DNA of 20,193 nucleotides from assembly GCA_003500135.1 (NCBI GenBank), contig DNTA01000152.1:1-20193 (forward strand). The letters run 5' to 3'. The translations under genes were made by a program, and so were the position numbers. Below the pieces are notes generated by a model that did no database searches, had not been told where the DNA came from, and worked only from the letters and a program-made list of their open reading frames with translations. Positions 8,030 to 14,796 of the stretch are shown here, one piece after another. How positions within the stretch are numbered: position 1 is the first letter of the stretch; every line of letters starts with the position of its first letter. The DNA comes from Cytophagales bacterium. GTDB lineage: Bacteria > Bacteroidota > Bacteroidia > Cytophagales > Cyclobacteriaceae.

Positions 8030-9512
8030 ATGGCTCCAATTGAACGCCCCGGATTTTTTAAATTTTTGATCAATAAGATCCATAAAGTGGCAGCCTATCA
8101 TTATGCTGATGGCGCTTATTTTATTGTTACCCCTTCTTGTGAAAAGATTTTAGGCTATACACAGGACAAACTTATCGGTAAATCGCCATATGATTTTAGG
8201 CATCCGGATGATATTGAGTACATATGAAAAAAATTTCATGAACCTATTCTGAAAGGCAAAGAAGTAAAAAATGCTTCTTATTATCGGTTTTTATGTAAAG
8301 ATAAAAATTATCTATGGATGCAATCGACCACTACATCCATAACCAATAAGAAAGGTGAAGTAGAACATATCATATCAAGCTCTCAGGACATTACAGATGT
8401 GATGACCCTTCAAGAAGAATTGAAGAAAAATGAAGCGCTTTTTTCTGATGCCGCACGTTTGGCGAATTAAGGCGCCTGTGAACTTGACATAAAGACTAAT
8501 ATGACGCACTGGACAAAAAATATTTCAAGATATATGGAGTGGACTATGACTATGATACGAGTTATGAAAAAGCTTTAAAAAATATTGAACCTGATTCAAG
8601 GCAGCTATTAGTGGAAAATATCAATAACATCATTGAAAATGGGGGCGCTTATGATTTAATTCTTAAACTTATATCTGGTGATAAAAAATTAAAATGGGTA
8701 AGGGCCATTGGCCAGTCCAATAAAGATGGTCAGGGTAAGACACAACGCATATATGGGGTATTGCAGGACATTACCGAAGAACAGGAGACAAAGAAGACCC
8801 TTTCCCGGATCAACCAGCAAATGAAGCTTTGAAATAAGCAGCTTCAGGATTTTGCAAATATCATCATAACTTGAGGGGCCCTACCAATAACCTCAACGTA
8901 CTAATTGAATATTTGCCCGATGCAAATACGGAAAGGGAAAGAAATGAGTTTTTTAACCTTGTTCAGGAAGTTTCAGGCAGCATTCATCGTATTCTTGAAG
9001 ACATGATCCGGTTTGTAACCATCAAAGCCGAAACTAAAGTGGCTATTGAAACGGTTCATTTCAGTACAGTTTTTGAAAATGTGATGCAAAACCTACACAG
9101 TGGTATTCTGGAAAGTAAGGCAAAAATAGATACCGATTTCAGCCATCTTTCTAAGATCGACTATATCAAAATATACCTTGGGTTTATTCTTTACAACCTG
9201 GTTAGTAATGCCCTTAAATATAGCCATCCTTCAAGGCCACCACATATCATGATCAGGGCCTATAAAAAAGGTGAAATAGAAGTACTTGAAGTTTCTGACA
9301 ATGGGTTAGGCATCGACCAGAAAAAACACGGTTCAAAAATGTTTAAGTTGCACAGGGCCTTTCATAAAGAAAAGAAAGGCAAAGGCTTTGGGTTATTTAT
9401 GACCCATGATCAGGTGATCGTCCTGGGTGGGCGAATTGAAGTAGAGCGTGAAGTTGACCAAGGCACGACATTCAGGGTACTGTTCAATGAACCCGAAACC
9501 ATAAACCCCTGA
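8030..9512 (+). pseudogene. PAS-PAS sensor histidine kinase, broken by three stops and two frameshifts
   Basis: Pieces of one gene are readable in order. PAS domain 1 starts at ATG 8030 and is interrupted by TGA 8225-8227. It continues to SSSQDITDV, and then PAS domain 2 is interrupted by TAA 8468-8470. A frameshift lies in the A-run at 8515-8520; one extra A would restore WTKKYFKIYG. The second domain ends in YGVLQDITEE, and TGA 8830-8832 follows. A second frameshift at about 8857-8866, best explained by 4 lost bases, falls directly before the phosphoacceptor His of HNLRGP (CAT 8865-8867). The ATPase part is then intact: N box NLVSNALKYS, G1 VSDNGLGID, G2 GKGFGLFM. The frame from 8871 to 9512 (213 residues) could only start at TTG and lacks the His. 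The protein was probably cytoplasmic, as no membrane segment is seen. Confidence 0.88.
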
Positions 9513-9519
9513 AAATTAC

Positions 9520-9813
9520 TTAATGATTTAACCACATCACATCGCTGACCAGGCATATTCCTCCGGCTTTCTTCAAAAAATTCCTCAGGGGCTCCTTAAA
9601 TTTCTCAAAATCCTCCTCCGGGCATGCTACAATTAGCATTCGATTTTGAAAGGCATCGGTAAGCCCATCTCCATCACGATCTCCTCGTCCGCCCCGGCCC
9701 CTAACTCCGGTTATTACAGAATAATCGGTTATTTGGTGCTCTTTAAGGATTTTCTCAACTTTTTTAGACTCTATAGCGCCTGCTATTATTTCTATTTTTT
9801 TTAATGGCTTCAT
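9520..9813 (-). CDS. sbtB: PII-like regulator of SbtA
   Basis: This 97-residue protein has a PII-like ferredoxin fold pattern: strand KKIEIIAGAI, helix SKKVEKILKEH, strand DYSVITGV, a T-loop at residues 37-57, strand RMLIVACP, helix, and a final strand GGICLVSDVMWL. SbtB proteins bind adenine nucleotides and, in cyanobacteria, bind the SbtA trimer to shut bicarbonate uptake. The gene lies 60 bases downstream of sbtA on the same strand, which supports the assignment. The T-loop GVRGRGGRGDRDGDGLTDAF contains Asp46, Asp48, Asp50, Gly51 and Asp54, matching DxDxDGxxD, a calcium-loop pattern. The C-terminal CGPxxC redox extension of some cyanobacterial SbtB proteins is absent. The gene ends 7 bases from the broken kinase on the other strand. 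Confidence 0.85.
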   Translation of the reverse strand: MKPLKKIEIIAGAIESKKVEKILKEHQITDYSVITGVRGRGGRGDRDGDGLTDAFQNRMLIVACPEEDFEKFKEPLRNFLKKAGGICLVSDVMWLNH

Positions 9814-9873
9814 AATTATGTCTATGTTGTTTATTGATCAGGTAATGCGCTCAATCATTGTTAACATTTACAA

Positions 9874-10836
9874 TCACATCTTATCTATCCATAAGATTAC
9901 CTGATAGTATAGTGGTATTCCCACTATTATATTAAACGGAAATGTCACGGCGAGTGATAATGGGACATAAAGCCCTGGATTAGCCTCTGGCACGCTCATT
10001 CTCATTGCTGCCGGTACCGCTATGTAAGAGGCGCTGGCCACCAAAATCGTTAGTAGCAAGGCATTTCCCGGCTCTAGTTGCAACAAAAGGCTAAGGCCTA
10101 TTCCCAATACCGCATTAAATAATGGCATTAAAACACCAAAGCCCAGAAGATATAAACCTGCATTTCTAAGTGAACGCATCCTTTTCCCTGTAAGCAGCCC
10201 CATATCCAGCAGGAACAGAGTGAGCATTCCTTTGAATATGTAGTCGGTGAAAGGCTTCATATTCACAACCTCTTTTTCACCAACCAGCATTCCTATGATA
10301 AGGCTACCCAACAGCAATACAACCGAACCATTGGTAAGTGCCTCTTTTATGATTCCGCCATAGGAAGTCTCGCCATAATCTTTCGTAAATTTCCTGATCA
10401 GGAATACACCAACAATGATTGCCGGAGATTCCATAAGGGCCATGGCGGCAACCATGTGCCCACCGTATGCCACTTCAAGATCCTGTAAAAAACTGCTGGC
10501 TGTGATAAATGTAACGGCACTAATAGAACCATATGTAGCAGCTATTGCGCCCGCATCATAAATTGACACCTTTTTTCTAAGCACAATGAATGCATAAAGT
10601 GGTGTAATAAATGACATTGCCACGGCAGTAAGAAGTGTGAATATCATTTTTGGGCCCACCGCACTATGGGCCAATTCCGCTCCTCCTTTAAAGCCAATTG
10701 CCAAAAGCAAGTATACTGAAAGAAGTTTCGGGATCGGTTGTGGAATGTCTAAATCTGACTTGATAAGCACAGCCAGAATCCCTAAGAAGAAAAAAAGTAT
10801 CGGTGGATTAAGTAAATTACCGAATATTTCGTTCAT
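9874..10836 (-). CDS. sbtA: Sodium-dependent bicarbonate transporter
   Basis: This 320-residue inner-membrane protein of the SbtA (DUF897) family takes up HCO3- with Na+. The N-terminus NPPILFFFLGILAVLIKSDL followed by IPKLLSVYLLLAIGFKGGAEL is diagnostic. About ten helices can be counted in two similar halves. The second half keeps LLTILVASASYIAVPAAMR and the conserved end SLAVTFPFNIIVGIPLYY. It is shorter than cyanobacterial SbtA (about 370) because the loop between the halves is short. sbtB follows directly, and a universal stress protein gene is divergent with 61 bases between the starts. On the minus strand TATATTTA, 24 bases before the ATG, is a possible -7 element without a clear -33 partner. 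Confidence 0.9.
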   Translation of the reverse strand: MNEIFGNLLNPPILFFFLGILAVLIKSDLDIPQPIPKLLSVYLLLAIGFKGGAELAHSAVGPKMIFTLLTAVAMSFITPLYAFIVLRKKVSIYDAGAIAATYGSISAVTFITASSFLQDLEVAYGGHMVAAMALMESPAIIVGVFLIRKFTKDYGETSYGGIIKEALTNGSVVLLLGSLIIGMLVGEKEVVNMKPFTDYIFKGMLTLFLLDMGLLTGKRMRSLRNAGLYLLGFGVLMPLFNAVLGIGLSLLLQLEPGNALLLTILVASASYIAVPAAMRMSVPEANPGLYVPLSLAVTFPFNIIVGIPLYYQVILWIDKM

Positions 10837-10853
10837 ATTGTGTAGCTTAGTAA

Positions 10854-10883
10854 TTGCTTGTAAATATAATAGAATTACTTTTA
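10854..10883 (+). promoter_or_regulatory. Candidate promoter for the universal stress protein gene
   Basis: TTG (10854-10856) is exactly 19 bases from TACTTTTA (10876-10883), which matches the Bacteroidota -7 element TAnnTTTG in all but the last base. It lies in the 61-base region shared with divergent sbtA. Transcription would start near 10889, leaving a leader of about 10 bases. Control of both genes from one site is possible. Confidence 0.5.
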
Positions 10884-10897
10884 AATATAAGAGCCGT

Positions 10898-11857
10898 ATG
10901 CTTGATCAAAAAAAATGGGGCGTATTCTTAGACGGTAGTCTTTCTGATCATTTTATGTTACAGAACTGCATGGTAATGGCTGAAAAGTTTCAGCCAACGG
11001 ATATATATATTTTCAAACATTTTGAAAAACCCAACATACCAAAACTTATTTACGAACATATACCTGACTTGCATGAGCCGGAGAAAAATTATTTGAAAAG
11101 TCAGTTAATGCGCGAGCTTATAAATTATGATTTTGGCAAACCCCGTGTACATGTAAAAATATTAGAAGGCAGCCAGCTTTCGTCAATTTTAAATTTTGCC
11201 AACAAAACACAGCTTGACCTTCTTCTTGCTACGGTTAAGAAAAACATGCCGCTTCAGGGGGAAATAGCTTCCAAAATTGCCCGTAAGGGCCCCTGCAGCA
11301 TGATGATTTTGCCCGATCGTCAAATTGATTCGTTCGGACATATTTTCTCACCGGTGGATTTCTCATCATACACCGATTTGTGCGTTAAAGCTTCCAAATC
11401 ACTTTATCAAAATATGGACGGTCGTACTATTACTTTTCACCACAGTTATTACAATGCCGATAAATATTTGAATTCTGTATACGAAACCCCCTTAGAGGTG
11501 CATGATGCCGTGAACAAAAAATCCCTGATCGACCAAAAATTGTATGATTACTATTACTTTAAGCTGCATCATTTGGTTGCCGGAGATACACCGGATGAAT
11601 TAAGACACGAAAAATTAAGCTTGCGGGCGCTTGGGCCTCAGGAAACACTTGGACATTCGATCATCAGTGAAATTGAGGTAGCCAACCCTGATATTATTGT
11701 ATTGGGTGCCCGGGGGCAAAGCAAATCAGTAGCCGTTTTGTTGGGAGGTACTACCGAATCGGTATTAAGCCTTTATCATGATGTGCCTATCCTGATCATG
11801 CGTCAACCAGGCGATAATAAAGGCATCATCAGATCGCTATTGCGCAAAACCCAATGA
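10898..11857 (+). CDS. Two-domain universal stress protein (UspA family)
   Basis: I place the start at ATG 10898 (protein MLDQKKWGVFLDGS, 319 residues). An upstream ATG at 10637 would run through the sbtA coding region and its promoter area and gives a sequence without family character. The protein looks like two fused Usp domains. The second, about residues 150-310, starts with HIFSPVDFSSYTDLCVKAS and ends with VLGARGQSKSVAVLLGGTTE, close to the ATP-binding pattern Gx2Gx9G(S/T); the Ser/Thr place holds Gly followed by Thr-Thr. The first domain is more degenerate but keeps a SSILNFANKTQLDLLLA segment. Usp proteins bind ATP or AMP and act in stress responses. The divergent start with sbtA suggests a link to bicarbonate uptake. 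It ends 9 bases from the end of the carbonic anhydrase gene. Confidence 0.82.
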   Translation: MLDQKKWGVFLDGSLSDHFMLQNCMVMAEKFQPTDIYIFKHFEKPNIPKLIYEHIPDLHEPEKNYLKSQLMRELINYDFGKPRVHVKILEGSQLSSILNFANKTQLDLLLATVKKNMPLQGEIASKIARKGPCSMMILPDRQIDSFGHIFSPVDFSSYTDLCVKASKSLYQNMDGRTITFHHSYYNADKYLNSVYETPLEVHDAVNKKSLIDQKLYDYYYFKLHHLVAGDTPDELRHEKLSLRALGPQETLGHSIISEIEVANPDIIVLGARGQSKSVAVLLGGTTESVLSLYHDVPILIMRQPGDNKGIIRSLLRKTQ

Positions 11858-11866
11858 TGCCCAATC

Positions 11867-12574
11867 TTATTTAATCTCTATAATTTCAAAATTCCTTGGA
11901 TCAAAATAATCGTCCAGACCGTAGTTGGTATTTATTATGATACATCCTAAAAGGACGAGCTTACTCACATTGAATTCACTTTTTTGCTTTTCAATATTTT
12001 CATGAATCCTCCGGTCAATTACTTGATAGGCTGCTTCTGTAATCGCCATAACCGGATCTGCCGCGTTGATGATCTCCTTTCTTTTTGACTGAAGCATAGC
12101 CTCCAGCATATTGAGTTGATAATCCGTTTCATCAATTTTTAATTCGTATCCAGGATCCTGAAACTTCTTCAGTACAGTGATCAAAGCGCCACATGAATGC
12201 CCCTGTTTTTCCATACGAGGACGACTTACTTCACCTAAAACGCCTTCCAGGGTTATCCCAACGTGTGGCCCATATAAAATAAAGGCTGTTCCATTGTCGG
12301 GAACGTGATGCGCAAAAGCGCCCATTCCGGTGGTTCCGGTAAACGGAAAGCCACCTAAACCTCCCATGTTAAACGGACCAAATAATATACTGAAAAGAGA
12401 GGTTGAACTGATATTGAGGTCATCTGAACAAACTGAGGTTGCCATAAGAACTTTTGAAATATCAATATCATAATCGTTCTTCATCAGGCCCAGGTAGTGA
12501 ATGGAGGTATCCTTGGCATCCATTGCTTTTGGAAAGTGATTTTTTACAACTATATCAAATTTTCGCTGAAGCAT
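11867..12574 (-). CDS. LCIB-type carbonic anhydrase
   Basis: This 235-residue soluble protein matches the limiting-CO2-inducible LCIB/LCIC family, a group structurally related to beta carbonic anhydrases and first known from algal CO2 concentration. The core FGPFNMGGLGGFPFTGTTGM, then GAFAHHVPD, YGPHVGIT and GHSCGAL, is characteristic. Likely zinc ligands are Cys49 (in CSDDLN), His104 and Cys128; Asp51 would take the part of the beta-class Asp next to the metal. The expected reaction is CO2 + H2O to HCO3- + H+ in the cytoplasm, as no signal peptide is seen. The gene lies 65 bases downstream of a SulP anion transporter on the same strand with no terminator between, and about 2 kb from sbtAB. 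Not all members of the family are active enzymes, so activity is inferred. Confidence 0.85.
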   Translation of the reverse strand: MLQRKFDIVVKNHFPKAMDAKDTSIHYLGLMKNDYDIDISKVLMATSVCSDDLNISSTSLFSILFGPFNMGGLGGFPFTGTTGMGAFAHHVPDNGTAFILYGPHVGITLEGVLGEVSRPRMEKQGHSCGALITVLKKFQDPGYELKIDETDYQLNMLEAMLQSKRKEIINAADPVMAITEAAYQVIDRRIHENIEKQKSEFNVSKLVLLGCIIINTNYGLDDYFDPRNFEIIEIK

Positions 12575-12599
12575 ATATTAAGTTTTGTTGGTGTAAATG

Positions 12600-12623
12600 A
12601 TTTATTTGATTGCTATTTATTTG
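12600..12623. repeat. Short direct repeat between the SulP and carbonic anhydrase genes
   Basis: ATTTATTTG occurs at 12600-12608 and again at 12615-12623, a 15-base period, in the 65-base gap before the carbonic anhydrase gene. It could be a binding site or chance in AT-rich spacer. Confidence 0.3.
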
Positions 12624-12639
12624 AATTCGGCCCGGTGAT

Positions 12640-14262
12640 TCAGGCAACATTCGAGTCCTTTTTCCCCTCGTTTTCTTGTTTGCTGCCATTCAGGCTATCC
12701 CTCAACAATTTTGCATGATGCTGAGATTCCTCATTGTTTGAAAACCCTTCCAGCTTGAGGTCTATATCGCGATACTTGGTACTGCGCTTAAAATCTTCGA
12801 TTATTTCCCATATATCTTCATCCATATGCACATTTTTAGAAGCATCAATTACTACTTTGGCGCCGTTCGGAATTTGTTTGAAAGCTTTCATAATGGCAGC
12901 CTTATTAATAAATGTAACATCTTCTGACAGGGCAATATTTACCTCATCTCCTTTATGGTATTTATATTTGTCAAAGAAATATGGTGTCTTGTAGTTATCG
13001 TACAAGATATTCATGATAGCCACAATCAGCCCCATGCCTATTCCGTAAAGTAAATCGGTAAACATGATTCCCAATACGGTAACTAAGAATGGAACGAATT
13101 GGATCCACCCCTTTTGGTACATGTCAATAAACAGTTTTGGTTTGGCCAGTTTATAGCCTACCAAAAATAGTATCGCTGCCAAACTGGCCAGCGGGATCAT
13201 ATTGAGTACATGCGGAATAGCAACTACGCACGATAGCATTAGAATACCGTGAGCGATTGCTGAAGTTTTTGTCCGTCCGCCCGATTGTATATTGGCAGAA
13301 CTTCTGACGATAACCTGAGTCACAGGTAATCCACCTATCAACCCTGACAACATATTCCCTATACCCTGTGCTTTTAGTTCGCGGTTGGTTGGGGTCACCC
13401 GTTTATAGGGATCCAGTTTGTCAATGGCCTCTACACTCAATAGTGTTTCCAGACTGGCCACTACTGCCATTGTAATTGCCACAGTGTAGATTTGCGGGTT
13501 ACCAAATTGACTGAAATCCGGAAATGTAAAATTCCCGATAAACCCGGTGAAATTAGAAAAAGTAGGCAACTGCACCAGATGCTCTTTTGAAATAGTAAAA
13601 GTTGGGAAATTCTGAAAAAACATATTGAGCAAAACACCAAGCGCCACAACTACAAGCGGGCCCTGTACCAATTGGAATAGACGTATCCTTTTCATAAAAG
13701 GCTGTTCCCATAAAATGAGTATCAATAATGATAGCGATGTAACAACCAATGCTCCGGGACTAATAAAATCGAGCATGTAGTATAACTCAGAAAATGTATT
13801 ATGACCGTCTGGTTGTTGAAATGCCAGGCTTCCTTCAGGATCCGCATCATACCCAAAAGCATGTGGGATTTGTTTCAAAATAATGATCAATCCAATGCCT
13901 GTAAGCATACCTTTAATAACCGATGAGGGAAAATAATAGCCAATAATCCCTGCACGCAAGAAACCGAGCAACAGTTGAATAGCACCGGCAACAACCACTG
14001 CCAGTAAAAACGATTCAAAAGCACCCAGATCTTCAATAGCCGCCAGTACAATCACGGCCAGTCCTGCGGCCGGCCCACTTACTCCAAGAGGAGATCCGCT
14101 CAGACTTCCAACTACAATTCCACCGACTATTCCGGCAATAATCCCTGAAAACAACGGCGCCCCGGAAGCCAGTGCAATTCCCAGGCAGAGTGGAACTGCC
14201 ACCAGAAATACGATAATTGATGCCGGCAGGTCGTGCTTGAGATTATTTTTAAAATTATTCAT
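12640..14262 (-). CDS. SulP-family inorganic anion transporter, probable bicarbonate carrier
   Basis: This 540-residue inner-membrane protein has a SulP transport domain (about residues 1-425, 12-14 helices) and a C-terminal cytoplasmic STAS-like domain (about 430-515). SulP signatures are DLPASIIVFLVAVPLCLGIALASG at the start, GVSGPAAGLAVIV in helix 3, and NRELKAQGIGNMLSGLIGGL before the last helices. The STAS part contains VVIDASKNVHMDEDI, where the Asp-Ala-Ser is typical. The tail after 515 is hydrophilic. The family carries sulfate, bicarbonate (BicA) or other anions. The carbonic anhydrase gene downstream on the same strand points to bicarbonate, since such pairing is common in Bacteroidota. 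The substrate is an inference. Sulfate remains possible, though no sulfur gene is near. Confidence 0.88.
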   Translation of the reverse strand: MNNFKNNLKHDLPASIIVFLVAVPLCLGIALASGAPLFSGIIAGIVGGIVVGSLSGSPLGVSGPAAGLAVIVLAAIEDLGAFESFLLAVVVAGAIQLLLGFLRAGIIGYYFPSSVIKGMLTGIGLIIILKQIPHAFGYDADPEGSLAFQQPDGHNTFSELYYMLDFISPGALVVTSLSLLILILWEQPFMKRIRLFQLVQGPLVVVALGVLLNMFFQNFPTFTISKEHLVQLPTFSNFTGFIGNFTFPDFSQFGNPQIYTVAITMAVVASLETLLSVEAIDKLDPYKRVTPTNRELKAQGIGNMLSGLIGGLPVTQVIVRSSANIQSGGRTKTSAIAHGILMLSCVVAIPHVLNMIPLASLAAILFLVGYKLAKPKLFIDMYQKGWIQFVPFLVTVLGIMFTDLLYGIGMGLIVAIMNILYDNYKTPYFFDKYKYHKGDEVNIALSEDVTFINKAAIMKAFKQIPNGAKVVIDASKNVHMDEDIWEIIEDFKRSTKYRDIDLKLEGFSNNEESQHHAKLLRDSLNGSKQENEGKKDSNVA

Positions 14263-14288
14263 ATTGATAAAATTCTTTTTATTGAAAA

Positions 14289-14302
14289 GTTGCTATTGCA
14301 AC
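14289..14302. promoter_or_regulatory. Operator-like palindrome upstream of the SulP gene
   Basis: GTTGC, TATT, GCAAC (14289-14302) is a perfect 5-base dyad 27 bases before the SulP start, in the 76-base gap after the small secreted protein gene. It may bind a regulator or form a small RNA hairpin. No convincing promoter partner was found. Confidence 0.3.
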
Positions 14303-14338
14303 GTTATTATTAAAATTTAAGAAGATTTTTTTGAAATA

Positions 14339-14689
14339 TTAAATAAAATTCCGCGGGGGTGGCGTTCTCAAAATTAAGAATGCTTCGTGTAGTCGAAGGA
14401 ATTGGACATAATGTGCACAAATAGCCTGTTCACTTATGGCTTGCCTGGTTTCTGCATAACCAGTAAACAATTGGTTCTCTTTTTTATCAGGTTCCTCCTC
14501 CTTATCAGTAGAGTCTTGTATTTCACTATCGCAGGCCATAATCATTGGCATAGAAGTTTCTGAGTTGATATCAGCAATAACTCCATGCGCAACTTCACTC
14601 ACAAAAACCAGGCATAGAATTGCCGTTAGCGCAAATGAAATACGCCGACAATAGCTCATGAGAGCATGCGCCTGAAACCTAATCACCAT
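14339..14689 (-). CDS. Small secreted acidic protein of unknown function
   Basis: I do not recognise a named family. The 116-residue frame has a probable signal peptide (RRISFALTAILCLVFVSEVAHG, about residues 15-36), an acidic stretch (DSEIQDSTDKEEEPDKKE), two cysteines that could pair after export (Cys53, Cys91) and the ending RTPPPRNFI. Short exported proteins ending in a PPPR-like motif recur in Bacteroidota near ion transport genes, as far as I recall. Start at ATG 14689 is uncertain; ATG 14659 (MSYCRRIS) gives a more usual signal peptide. It lies 76 bases upstream of the SulP gene on the same strand and is separated from the M16 genes by a strong terminator, so it could lead the SulP/carbonic anhydrase transcript. 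A periplasmic role is inference. Confidence 0.6.
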   Translation of the reverse strand: MVIRFQAHALMSYCRRISFALTAILCLVFVSEVAHGVIADINSETSMPMIMACDSEIQDSTDKEEEPDKKENQLFTGYAETRQAISEQAICAHYVQFLRLHEAFLILRTPPPRNFI

Positions 14690-14763
14690 TTTTCTCAGTT
14701 TAGGGTTTTGTGATTACATACAAAAATGCAAGAAGATTTTAAGAAATGATAGCTTTTTATGAA

Positions 14764-14787
14764 AAAAGGGAGCCGAAGCTCCCTTTT
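14764..14787 (-). terminator. Rho-independent terminator with UUCG tetraloop after the M16 pair
   Basis: Read on the minus strand, AAAAGGGAGC, loop UUCG, GCTCCCTTTT forms a 10-base stem with the very stable C(UUCG)G loop, followed by more T. It begins 9 bases after the stop of the M16-like gene. The flanking A and T runs mean the plus strand can fold as well, but the UUCG loop exists only in the minus orientation. Confidence 0.9.
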
Positions 14788-14796
14788 AATAAAATT

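Noticed and set aside
8225..8874. Stop-codon recoding (TGA or TAA read as an amino acid) in the kinase
   Set aside because: Both TGA and TAA occur, frameshifts are also needed, and the other genes in the window end normally with these codons.
8871..9512. Independent histidine-kinase-like ATPase gene starting at TTG
   Set aside because: It lacks the phosphoacceptor His and any start signal, and the upstream text continues the same kinase in another frame.
10637..10897. Longer start for the universal stress protein at 10637
   Set aside because: The added 87 residues are antisense to sbtA and to the intergenic region and have no Usp character; ATG 10898 follows a good promoter candidate and gives the expected N-terminus.
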